From: Crocinitomicaceae bacterium
GTDB taxonomy: Bacteria; Bacteroidota; Bacteroidia; Flavobacteriales_D; Crocinitomicaceae
NCBI GenBank assembly: GCA_022447665.1
Contig: JAKVAQ010000015.1
Location: 1-64,000, forward strand
Reading direction: 5' to 3'
DNA: 64,000 nt
Part shown: piece by piece, positions 45,333 to 53,949 of the stretch
Layout of the letters: every line of letters begins with the position of its first letter
How positions within the stretch are numbered: the first letter of the stretch is position 1
Made by a program: the position numbers and the translations under genes
Notes under the pieces: generated by a model
The model's input: the letters and a program-made list of their open reading frames with translations, nothing else
Database searches by the model: none
Told to the model about the DNA's origin: nothing

Positions 45333-46718
45333 TTATCGAGTGAATTTGTAGACCTTGGTTTCTTTTGTTTTTCTGTTATCTTCTAGTAATACTTGATAGT
45401 CTTCGTAATTAAATATTGAAATGAAACTGTCACCCCCATTTTGAATAGACCAATCATATGCATTGTCTTTATAACCTGAAGACCTTTCTCCCCATGAATT
45501 TTTCTTAGGCTTAGTGAACACTCTCATTGAATTTTCAAATGGTCTTACGAAACTATCGTAATAGACATTATATTCATAAATACGTTCTATTTTTAGATCA
45601 GGAGAAATGACTATTCCATATCTAAGTACAGATTCCGTTTCGGTTCCATACCCTCTTAAAATTAGTAATGTATATCCTTCGTTTATTGGATCCTCTACAA
45701 AGTTTACGAGAAGTAATTCGCCCAAATTTTTAATTTTACTAGTAACTCCAGAAATTTCTAAGAATTTTTCCATTAGGTTTTCCGAATTCGAAGTGCCATT
45801 TTTGATAGTAATGCTTTCTAGTGGAGACTTTCTTTTGAAATTAATTCCTTCGAACTCATGTTGGTTTAGATATAACTGATACTTCTCCTTGTCATAATCC
45901 GTGTAGATTTGGGCAATCTTGTTAGGAATTATTTTTTCTTCTGGATTAAGTTCTTCATATTGAGTTTCAAAAGAACCTGTAGTTGTATTTATTTTGTAAT
46001 GCACAAGTTCTTGTTTTACGACTTTTGATATACTTTCAGTTGTCTTTCCCTTCTTATCATAACTTACAATGCTGGAGAAATGCGATGTGTTTTGTTCTGA
46101 GCCTCTGTAAAACCAGTAATTATTGTAATCTGTATCATTATGGTGATGAGGTAAGTCATGATTGTATAAGACTTCATTAAGTTCAATGTCAAATACATAC
46201 AAGTGATAATAAATTATCAAAGTGTTCATGTAAGGATTAACAGTTCCGGATGTTGAAGTACCAAGAAAATAAACTTTGTCATCGTAAATTTCGATAACTG
46301 TGCCGCCTCTAACTGCTTTAATATCAGAAAAGATGATTTCTTTTTTATTTCCTTCATAGTCGATTCTAATTAGTTTAGACAAGACTTTATCATTTTTAAA
46401 AGTCATGCTATATTGAAAAACGAAAATGTAGTTCTCATTAGCATTCCAGGTAAAATAGTTATTGGACCCTAAACCTTCAAGCAAGTCCAATTCTAATTCC
46501 CATTCTTTTTCAAATTCAGAATTAAATAATTGGATTTTATTACTCTCCCTCCTTAGTATTTTGTCACCAAGTACTTTTTTATATTCTATTTGAACGTTGA
46601 TTACGTTTATAGGATTTGAGATTTCAAGATTATTATCGACCTTCTTAGAAAAAGAGTAATCTTGAGAGATTGAAATGTTTGTCGTTACTATAAGAACGAT
46701 GAGAAGAAATTTATTCAT
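45333..46718 (-). CDS. secreted hypothetical protein, possible beta-propeller
   Basis: 461 residues with a signal peptide (MNKFLLIVLIVTTNISISQ). The mature part is a series of beta-strand pairs with phrases such as YFTWNANENYIFVFQYSMTF, IYDDKVYFLGTSTSG and YTLLILRGYGTETESVLRYG, which would fit a propeller. No catalytic signature or sorting domain is visible. An exact TAnnTTTG element (46732-46739) lies 13 nt upstream of the ATG, giving a very short leader. Function unknown. Confidence 0.7.
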   Translation of the reverse strand: MNKFLLIVLIVTTNISISQDYSFSKKVDNNLEISNPINVINVQIEYKKVLGDKILRRESNKIQLFNSEFEKEWELELDLLEGLGSNNYFTWNANENYIFVFQYSMTFKNDKVLSKLIRIDYEGNKKEIIFSDIKAVRGGTVIEIYDDKVYFLGTSTSGTVNPYMNTLIIYYHLYVFDIELNEVLYNHDLPHHHNDTDYNNYWFYRGSEQNTSHFSSIVSYDKKGKTTESISKVVKQELVHYKINTTTGSFETQYEELNPEEKIIPNKIAQIYTDYDKEKYQLYLNQHEFEGINFKRKSPLESITIKNGTSNSENLMEKFLEISGVTSKIKNLGELLLVNFVEDPINEGYTLLILRGYGTETESVLRYGIVISPDLKIERIYEYNVYYDSFVRPFENSMRVFTKPKKNSWGERSSGYKDNAYDWSIQNGGDSFISIFNYEDYQVLLEDNRKTKETKVYKFTR

Positions 46719-46731
46719 TTGGGCTTTTCTT

Positions 46732-46739
46732 CAAAGATA
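46732..46739 (-). promoter_or_regulatory. -7 promoter element of the 45333-46718 gene
   Basis: TATCTTTG on the minus strand, 13 nt before the ATG. Confidence 0.5.
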
Positions 46740-46817
46740 TAATAATTTCCCCTTGTTAAATGAATAATACAATTTATCGTTGCCCTTTAAAGAGTGGGCA
46801 TTTTTCAATTTTTTTCC

Positions 46818-48698
46818 TTAGTTCGTGTCTCTAAAACGTAAATGGATTTCCGCCCCATTGGAAGGAGATTTGTACTCTAGTTTCCCATTAAACTGTTCCA
46901 TCATTATCTGAATGAGTTCGCTTCCAAAAGAGGTTTTGAATGTTGCAGTATCGATTCCGGTCCCATTGTCCTTATAGATGAGTAAATACTCGTTTCCTAT
47001 TTTCTTTAAATCAATAGATATTTTAGGTTGCTCAACGCTGCCATTAAAACCGTGCTTAACTGAATTTGTAATAAGTTCATTCGTGGAAATACCTAAACCT
47101 ATCATTGTGTTTATGCCTAGTTTATCAACTTCAGAAGAAATATGGTAGTTTATTCTTTTATCCATTCCAGTATGTTGCAGAGCCCTTGTAAGCTTATTGA
47201 AGTAGTTTTCAGGAGTGATGTCTGAAAAGGATTCTTCTTTATATAGTATTTGATGTACTTCGGCCATAGACTGTATTCTATTTACTGCACTTTCAAAAGC
47301 AGCTTGAATAACCTCATTCTCCTCTTCATTGGCCTGAAGACTCAATAAACTACAAACGATTTGAAAATTATTTTTTACCCGGTGATGAATCTCTTGGAGA
47401 AGTATTTTACGCTCTTCACTTTGTTTTCGAATCCGCTTGTTCTTTTCACTGACCTGTTTAATTACCCTTCGCTGGAAAATGGCGAATATTATGATCAAGA
47501 GAGAAATCAATAAAATACCGTAAAACAAGATTTCTCGTTGACGGTTTTTCGCTTGAGATATGGCCAATTTGGAATCACTCTCTTTTATTGCGAGTTCTTT
47601 TTCAATTAAATATTGATACTCCAGCTCTTTTCGAAGCGCACTTACTTTAAGGTCAACATTATAGAGACTATCCTTTAATTGCACGTACTTTTCAAAGAAT
47701 TCAAAAGCCGATGAATCATCCTTTTGCGCTCTTTTTACATCGGTAAGCGCTTCATAGGCTCGAAGTAAAGGTTGGCTTTGATCTGCCTTTAGCGCAAATT
47801 CGTAAGAAAGCTGAGCAAATTCAGAAGCCTTGTCAAGCTCTCTTATACGCACAAATGTTTTGGCCAGCTTTCCATAGGTTAGTGAAATCCAACTATCAAT
47901 TCCCAAGTCAACAAACATATCGATTGACGTGAATAGGTAATCAATCCCAACTTCAATACTATCTTCGAACTCAAGACAATAAATCTGTCCAATATTACTA
48001 TAAGTCAGCGCACATCCCAATAAATTATTATGTTCAATACTTAGGTCTAAAGACTTTAAATGAAGTTCTACGGCCTTATTAAAGTCACCTTTATTTCTAT
48101 TTATAACGGCTAAATCATTCAATGCTAAAGCATGCAAATCATGATGATTTGTGTTTTTTACGGAGTCATAACACATGGTCAGGTATAGTTCGGCTTTTTC
48201 AAAATCTTCTTGCTGATAGTAATTTGCTCCCATGTTCGAATACACCCAAGCATAATCTTCGCTTTTTCCTACACCCTCCAATAACCGTAGACTTTCGTAA
48301 TAATAATCCATAGAACGCATGAGGTTGCCTTTTGACATTTCTATTTGTCCGAGACCATTAATTCCTTCTGCGTAAGAGCGTTTGTACTCATCTCTTATTT
48401 TTTTTGAAAGGCTGGAGTTGAACATTCGATTAAAAGAAAATTCAAGTCTCAACTTGTTATACTTCGGCCAAATGTTATCGTTATTGATTTCTTCGGAGAG
48501 ATAATTCAGTATTTCTAGCTCTTTTTCTTCAGATGAGGTGCTTTTATAGATTTCAAGAACTGAGTCCATAGATGCTTTCTCGATAGGAGTGACTACACTG
48601 GCTTCTAATGAATCTACTAAATAAAATTCTTTATCCAGAAAATTCTGACCAGTAACCGCATACGCTGATAAAAAGAGAAAAAAAATAAGTTGTTTCAC
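46818..48698 (-). CDS. TPR-containing sensor histidine kinase (HisKA_2 type)
   Basis: 626 residues from GTG 48698, which gives the signal peptide MKQLIFFLFLSAYAVTG; a TTG seven codons upstream is possible. The extracellular part (about 20-385) holds TPR repeats (GNLMRSMDYYYESLRLLEG, EDFEKAELYLTMCYDS, GDFNKAVELHLKSLDLSIEHNN). A membrane helix is at about 390-412. The kinase part has LLQEIHHRVKNNFQIVCSLLSLQ with phospho-acceptor His near 438, and an HATPase domain (N box ISTNELITNSVKHGF, G box DNGTGID). No receiver domain is attached. The partner regulator is not adjacent. Confidence 0.9.
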   Translation of the reverse strand: MKQLIFFLFLSAYAVTGQNFLDKEFYLVDSLEASVVTPIEKASMDSVLEIYKSTSSEEKELEILNYLSEEINNDNIWPKYNKLRLEFSFNRMFNSSLSKKIRDEYKRSYAEGINGLGQIEMSKGNLMRSMDYYYESLRLLEGVGKSEDYAWVYSNMGANYYQQEDFEKAELYLTMCYDSVKNTNHHDLHALALNDLAVINRNKGDFNKAVELHLKSLDLSIEHNNLLGCALTYSNIGQIYCLEFEDSIEVGIDYLFTSIDMFVDLGIDSWISLTYGKLAKTFVRIRELDKASEFAQLSYEFALKADQSQPLLRAYEALTDVKRAQKDDSSAFEFFEKYVQLKDSLYNVDLKVSALRKELEYQYLIEKELAIKESDSKLAISQAKNRQREILFYGILLISLLIIIFAIFQRRVIKQVSEKNKRIRKQSEERKILLQEIHHRVKNNFQIVCSLLSLQANEEENEVIQAAFESAVNRIQSMAEVHQILYKEESFSDITPENYFNKLTRALQHTGMDKRINYHISSEVDKLGINTMIGLGISTNELITNSVKHGFNGSVEQPKISIDLKKIGNEYLLIYKDNGTGIDTATFKTSFGSELIQIMMEQFNGKLEYKSPSNGAEIHLRFRDTN

Positions 48699-48802
48699 TA
48701 CGTTTTGTGTGGACTCCAATATACTAAAAAGTAAGGGGAGGGTGTAACTAGTGAAACAAGGTAAACCTGAAAGGTTGTTAAAGAGGCATTTAGCTTATGG
48801 TC

Positions 48803-49612
48803 TTACGGGAGATATAAAGTCATTGTATCAAGCATAAACGCACCGAAATAACCAACTACGTTTTCACTTCCTTCTAAATTAGTCACAGGGTTACTTGGTA
48901 CTGCTGAGAAAGGACTTTGATCCGCAGCGTTTGCCCATGAAAACAGATAAGTGTAGTTCGCCTCGTCGAAAGAAGAAAGCGTTACTTTGATATTATTTGA
49001 ATCACCTACCACTAATGGAGTGGCAAAAAATGGTGCTTGTACTTGTTCCCCATTTCCCAATTGATCATTTCCAATATAGAAATTGTTGTCGAGGTCACCA
49101 TTTATCTCTGGACGCACTCTATAGTAATTTTCTTGCGTCACATCATCAGTGAATACATAAAATAAGAAGTAAGTAGAATCTTCTTGTCCGAATCCAGCTG
49201 GTGGATTGACTAAATAAGGTAATGAATCCAATTTAGGGATTGACGGAGATGTTGAGGTGGAGGTTATCGTTTCTCCATCCACTGTAACCATTAAATCATA
49301 GGTTGTATTTGGTAAAGCTTGGAAAGTAGGTAAAACATATCTTCCTGGAGTGCCAGACTCTTCATTGAATACGTAAACAATTCCGGCTTCATCTTCAACA
49401 GAAACAGAGGCACCAGATACCTTTTCGAAATTAGTTCCGCCATATAGGTTAACTGATTTTGATATAAGAATATAGCTTTCTCCAAGGTAGTTATTTAAAA
49501 CCCCTTCAATAACAAGTTGTTGAGGGGCATCTTCAACATCTATAGTGATTTCCTTTTCGCACGCTGGTAGTACAAGAAATGTTACTGCAATTATTAATAG
49601 TAATCTTTTCAT
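48803..49612 (-). CDS. DUF4249 lipoprotein (partner of TonB receptor)
   Basis: 269 residues. Lipoprotein signal MKRLLLIIAVTFLVLPAC (Cys18), followed by EKEITIDVEDAPQQLVIEGVL, the family opening, and two Ig-like beta domains (ASVSVEDEAGIVYVFNEES, GRYVLPTFQALPNTTYDLMV). DUF4249 lipoproteins accompany CarboxypepD_reg TonB receptors and are believed to assist in substrate capture. It lies 3 nt downstream of the receptor gene, one operon. Confidence 0.92.
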   Translation of the reverse strand: MKRLLLIIAVTFLVLPACEKEITIDVEDAPQQLVIEGVLNNYLGESYILISKSVNLYGGTNFEKVSGASVSVEDEAGIVYVFNEESGTPGRYVLPTFQALPNTTYDLMVTVDGETITSTSTSPSIPKLDSLPYLVNPPAGFGQEDSTYFLFYVFTDDVTQENYYRVRPEINGDLDNNFYIGNDQLGNGEQVQAPFFATPLVVGDSNNIKVTLSSFDEANYTYLFSWANAADQSPFSAVPSNPVTNLEGSENVVGYFGAFMLDTMTLYLP

Positions 49613-49615
49613 GTC

Positions 49616-51979
49616 TTAAAATTTAAAGTTGAATGCAATTGATGGAATGAATTTGAATAAGGCGATTTGAGTAGCAGTAGTTACACCTGTTTCAGGATCA
49701 GTATTGAAGTTGATTGAATAAGCATTCTCACGTCCATATAGGTTATACACTGAGAAGTTCCAGCTTGATTCAAATTTCTTCGGCACTTCTTTTTCCTCGC
49801 CGGTATCTGCGTCAATAATAGTCTTCATTTTCTTATTGTAGAGTGTTACTCCAATATCGGCTCTGTGGTAATCTGGGAATCTATACCCATTTCTCTCAGA
49901 GAAATAGTTTACAATTTGCCCATCAATTTCATATTTAGCAGTTGGGAAAGTAACGGCGTTGCCGGTATAATACACCCAAGTACCAGAGATAGTGAGACGT
50001 TCGTTTAAATTGTAAATACCAACAATTGAAATATCATGGGTACGGTCTTGACGTGCCGCGTACCATTCTCCATTATTAATTCCGTCGATTTGTGTTTCGG
50101 TTCTAGCTAAAGTATAGGATAACCAACCTGAGAATTTACCTTTTCTTTTTCTCAATAGAAACTCTACTCCATAAGCTCTTCCAATCCCATAAAGTAAATC
50201 ACCTTCTACCGTAGGGTTAAGGTTTACTTCTGCTCCATCTCTATAGTCAACAACGTTTTGCATGTGTTTGTAATATACTTCTGTACTGAACTCATACATA
50301 TTTTCTTTAAAATTCCTGAAGTAACCTAGCGAGCCTTGATCAGCAATTCCTGGACGAATATTGTTACTTGAAGGCATCCAAACATCTGTAGGAGCACTTG
50401 CTGCAGAATTTGATAGTAGGTGAAGATATTGGTACGTTCTACCCGCTGATGCTTTTAATGAACTTTGCTCATCTAATAACAGGGACATTGAAATTCTAGG
50501 AGCAAGACCATGGTAGGTCACAATATTATCCCACTTGCCATAGTATAATGTATTTTCTATTTCACCGGCGTCCGTGAAAATATAAACCGAATCCTGATCC
50601 GATGCCCCCAACTGAGTAAAGCTAGAATAGCGAAGGCCGTAAATCAAGTTCAGACGTTTGCCAACTTTTTGCTCATTTTGAATATAAGCCGCGGTCTCAA
50701 CTGAATATCTATTTGGGATATCATCTACTTGGAAATCGAATCCGGTAGTTTCAATTTCTCCAGGTCTGAAGTTATGGAAAATCCCATTCACTCCAAATTT
50801 CAGTGTATTGTTGCTATTTAAGTAATAATCAAAGTCCTTTTTGATATTGATGTCCTGAATCTCTGATCCTATTTCGAATTGTTGATCTTCTGAACCAAAT
50901 TTAATTTTGTAGTTGTACTGGCTAAAAATCACGGACAAGTTTCCGAATAACTTGTCAGAGTACAGGTGATTCCAACGCATTGTTCCTGTTGCATTTCCCC
51001 AATCAAACCCAAATTGATCTGAGAATCCAAATTTGTCTCTTCCGAAATAACCTGAAACAAAAATTCTATCTTTTTTACCAATCCTATAATTCGCTTTGGC
51101 GTTCAAATCATAAAAATATAAGACTGAGTTCTGCGCATTTTCATTGTCCGAGAACGCTAAAAACAAATCTGCATAAGTTCGTCTACCTGATAATATGAAC
51201 GAACCTTTATCTTTCACAATAGGCGACTCAATAGTAAGTTTACTTGAAATTAATCCTATACCTCCACTCGCAGAGAATTTCTTAGAGTTACCATCTTTCA
51301 TTTTTATATCCATTACAGATGATAGTCTTCCTCCGAACTCAGCAGGCGGAGTTCCCTTATATAGTTTAACATCTTTTAAAGCATCTGAGTTGAATACAGA
51401 GAAAAATCCAAGCAGGTGAGATGCATTATAAACTGGTGCCTCATCCAATAATATCAAGTTTTGGTCTGCGCCACCTCCACGAACAAAGAATCCTGCGTTA
51501 CCTTCTCCTGCTGATTTTACTCCAGGAAGAAGTTGCATGGTTTTCAAAACATCCTTTTCTCCAAACAATACAGGCACGTTCTCGATATCTTTCATGGTTA
51601 TCTTTTCAACGCCCATTTCACCAGAGGTAATATTCTCATCTTCTTTAACTGCGGTTACCGTTACTTTTTCAAAAACCTTTCCCTCTGGCGCCATTTCAAT
51701 GTCTTTCGTAATGTCTCCTGTGAGCTCAATTGTTTCTTCAAAATCTGCGAAAGAAATGCTTTTGTAGAGTAATGTATACGTTCCTTTTGGTAGCGTTAAA
51801 GAGTAAAATCCATAAACATTGGTAATTGCACCAGTGCCTGGTAGCTCTTTGACAAGGATTCGTGCTCCAATAATATCTTCACCTGTTTCAGAGTCTCTTA
51901 AATTTCCTGAAATGGTATAGTCCTGTGCTAGAATTCCGTAGCTAAGCAGGGTTAATGATAGGAAGGCGAGTAGTTTCAT
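49616..51979 (-). CDS. TonB-dependent outer membrane receptor with CarboxypepD_reg-like domain
   Basis: 787 residues, signal peptide ending GILAQ. An N-terminal regulatory domain (ISGNLRDSETGEDIIGARILV...YGFYSLTLPKG) is followed by the plug (VPVLFGEKDVLKTMQLLPGVKSAGEGNAGFFVRGGGADQNLILLDEAPVYN) and a 22-stranded barrel ending in FKF. The receptor would import a substrate through the outer membrane using TonB energy; which substrate cannot be read. It forms an operon with the DUF4249 lipoprotein, and a divergent LytS/LytTR pair starts 200 nt away. Confidence 0.93.
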   Translation of the reverse strand: MKLLAFLSLTLLSYGILAQDYTISGNLRDSETGEDIIGARILVKELPGTGAITNVYGFYSLTLPKGTYTLLYKSISFADFEETIELTGDITKDIEMAPEGKVFEKVTVTAVKEDENITSGEMGVEKITMKDIENVPVLFGEKDVLKTMQLLPGVKSAGEGNAGFFVRGGGADQNLILLDEAPVYNASHLLGFFSVFNSDALKDVKLYKGTPPAEFGGRLSSVMDIKMKDGNSKKFSASGGIGLISSKLTIESPIVKDKGSFILSGRRTYADLFLAFSDNENAQNSVLYFYDLNAKANYRIGKKDRIFVSGYFGRDKFGFSDQFGFDWGNATGTMRWNHLYSDKLFGNLSVIFSQYNYKIKFGSEDQQFEIGSEIQDINIKKDFDYYLNSNNTLKFGVNGIFHNFRPGEIETTGFDFQVDDIPNRYSVETAAYIQNEQKVGKRLNLIYGLRYSSFTQLGASDQDSVYIFTDAGEIENTLYYGKWDNIVTYHGLAPRISMSLLLDEQSSLKASAGRTYQYLHLLSNSAASAPTDVWMPSSNNIRPGIADQGSLGYFRNFKENMYEFSTEVYYKHMQNVVDYRDGAEVNLNPTVEGDLLYGIGRAYGVEFLLRKRKGKFSGWLSYTLARTETQIDGINNGEWYAARQDRTHDISIVGIYNLNERLTISGTWVYYTGNAVTFPTAKYEIDGQIVNYFSERNGYRFPDYHRADIGVTLYNKKMKTIIDADTGEEKEVPKKFESSWNFSVYNLYGRENAYSINFNTDPETGVTTATQIALFKFIPSIAFNFKF

Positions 51980-52172
51980 AATATGCTAAACAATTCAATT
52001 TGCAATATGTTGCGAATTTGTACAATAAATCCATTAGCGGCTGATCATTTTCAATTAAATCATCAAAAACTTCAATGAAAGGTACAATGTCTTGAACTGA
52101 GGATGTATTTCTGTTTTGTTGAATAAATACTTGATTTGATTGATTGAGAAACACTACACTGAATCTCCTTCC

Positions 52173-52180
52173 TATTTTTG
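52173..52180 (+). promoter_or_regulatory. -7 promoter element overlapping the start region of lytS-like kinase
   Basis: TATTTTTG ends 5 nt before the GTG at 52186, so transcription would start at or very near the start codon (leaderless mRNA). No -33 TTG at normal distance. Confidence 0.4.
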
Positions 52181-52185
52181 TATCC

Positions 52186-53202
52186 GTGAAAAGGTATGTA
52201 CAATATTCGCTACTAGCTTGGGTCTTCTTCGCCGGAGTTATTTTATGGCTAATTACTGGTTTAAGTGATTTCAATACAGCCTCGATACGAACCTCGAGTT
52301 TTGTAGTACCTCAAATTATCTTGTTCTATTTAAATCTTAACTGGTTGGGTCCAAGATTTAATTCGGGTCCAATCAAAGCGAATTATTTGATAATTCTGTT
52401 GGCATTAATAGCTATTCATGTTTTATGTTTTGCACCTCTTGATATGTGGTTGGATGAATATTACCCAATCGACATTCGCTCAATTCAAGATCGTCCTACC
52501 ATATTTATCATTTTTGGAAGGTTTATGTCTTCTATACCGCCATTAATTATCTCGGCATTGATATGGAAATCTTATTTACTCCAGAAACAAAGTGAGGAGA
52601 GTTTAGAGTTGAAGAATAAAATGCTTCATGCCGAAACCAAGGCGTTAAAAGCACAAATAAACCCTCATTTCTTATTTAACTCATTAAACAATATTTATTC
52701 CTTGACTCAAATGAAATCGGATAAGGCTGGAGATGCCATTCTGAGTTTATCGGAGATGTTACGATTTGTAACATATGAAAGCCAGAAAGATTTTGTTAGT
52801 TTGGATGATGAGGTTCAGCAAATAGAGAATTTTATATCTCTCCAAAAATTAAAGGATGACGACCAATCCAACATTAGAATTGGTCTTCCAGAAGATAGGG
52901 GGCAGTATAAGATTGCTCCTATGCTCCTTCTTCCACTCATAGAAAATGCGTTTAAGCATTCAAATATTGAAAATAAGGAGGAAGGATATATTGCTTTTGA
53001 AATGAGGTTGGAGAAAAATGAACTTGTCTTTGAGCTCAAGAATTCGCGTGCTTGCGCTACAGTGAAGAAAGATAATGTAGGTGGTGTTGGTCTTGAAAAC
53101 GTTAAAAAAAGATTAGCTTTAATCTACCCAGAAAAACATACGCTTGGTGTAAATGAAACGCCAAGTGCGTACGAATTGAATCTTAGAATTAATTTAGACT
53201 AG
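52186..53202 (+). CDS. LytS-type sensor histidine kinase
   Basis: 338 residues from GTG 52186 (VKRYVQYSLLAWVFF); an earlier TTG (52144) would add 14 residues. Four membrane helices (about 5-150) precede the His_kinase domain with the acceptor motif ALKAQINPHFLFNSLNNIY and an HATPase domain (LLPLIENAFKHSN, GVGLENVKKRL). It should phosphorylate the LytTR regulator whose ATG directly abuts its stop. Together they form a classic LytS/LytR-type system. The signal is unknown; its divergent neighbour is the TonB receptor operon. Confidence 0.92.
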   Translation: MKRYVQYSLLAWVFFAGVILWLITGLSDFNTASIRTSSFVVPQIILFYLNLNWLGPRFNSGPIKANYLIILLALIAIHVLCFAPLDMWLDEYYPIDIRSIQDRPTIFIIFGRFMSSIPPLIISALIWKSYLLQKQSEESLELKNKMLHAETKALKAQINPHFLFNSLNNIYSLTQMKSDKAGDAILSLSEMLRFVTYESQKDFVSLDDEVQQIENFISLQKLKDDDQSNIRIGLPEDRGQYKIAPMLLLPLIENAFKHSNIENKEEGYIAFEMRLEKNELVFELKNSRACATVKKDNVGGVGLENVKKRLALIYPEKHTLGVNETPSAYELNLRINLD

Positions 53203-53889
53203 ATGAAATGTATTATTGCAGATGATGAGCAGTTAGCTCGTAATCTTATTGAATCTTATGTGGCAAAAATTCCCTTTTTGGAGCTTGTTGCTTCTTGCAA
53301 AAATGGGATAGAGGCAAATAAGATTTTAATGAGCGAGGAGATTGACCTATTAATAACTGATATTCAAATGCCGGAGTTGTTGGGCACTGATTTAGTGAAG
53401 GCGCTAAAGAATCCTCCAATGGTAATTTTTACAACGGCTTATGAGGAGTATGCTTTAGAAGGATTTGAATTGAGCGCTGTGGATTATTTACTTAAGCCAT
53501 TTTCTTTTGAACGATTCCTAACCGCAGTTAACAAAGCCAAGGATTTTAAAGGTGAAAATGTATACAAAGATCTTTCAGTAAAAAAGGATTTCATCACTAT
53601 TAAAGCTGATCATAAATTATACCGTGTAACATTTTCTGAAATACGTTTTATTGAGGGACAAAGAGAGTATGTTTCATTCCATACAAATGAGGGAAGAATA
53701 ACGGCCTTAATGTCTTTAAAATATTTAGAAGAAAATTTACCTGTTGACTCATTTATTCGCTGTCATAAATCGTATATAGCAAATAAGAATAAGGTAGTCG
53801 CCCTTGAAGATAATTCGTTGAAAATTGGCGACAAATTAATTCCGATTGGGCAAAGCTATAAAGAGAAAGTTATAGCTGAAGTGTTCTAA
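53203..53889 (+). CDS. LytTR-family response regulator
   Basis: 228 residues. Receiver domain 1-115 with phospho-acceptor Asp53 (LLITDIQMPELLGTDL), Thr in VIFTTAYEEYALEG and Lys in YLLKPFSFERF. LytTR DNA-binding domain at about 130-228 (IRFIEGQREYVSFHTNEGRITALMSLKYLEE, FIRCHKSYIANKNKV). It is translated without gap after the kinase. LytTR proteins bind repeats near promoters; target sites could include the divergent TonB receptor operon (inference). Confidence 0.94.
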   Translation: MKCIIADDEQLARNLIESYVAKIPFLELVASCKNGIEANKILMSEEIDLLITDIQMPELLGTDLVKALKNPPMVIFTTAYEEYALEGFELSAVDYLLKPFSFERFLTAVNKAKDFKGENVYKDLSVKKDFITIKADHKLYRVTFSEIRFIEGQREYVSFHTNEGRITALMSLKYLEENLPVDSFIRCHKSYIANKNKVVALEDNSLKIGDKLIPIGQSYKEKVIAEVF

Positions 53890-53949
53890 AAAAAGAAGAA
53901 GCCTTAACTATTATGCTAAGACTCCTTCACTAACCTATGTTAACCTTAC

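Noticed and set aside
48698-48719. TTG 48719 as start of the TPR kinase
   Set aside because: The GTG at 48698 begins directly at a canonical signal peptide, whereas the TTG adds a polar stretch before it.
51942-52274. Small minus-strand frame across the TonB receptor start and intergenic gap
   Set aside because: It overlaps the beginning of two well-supported genes on opposite strands and has no signal or family.
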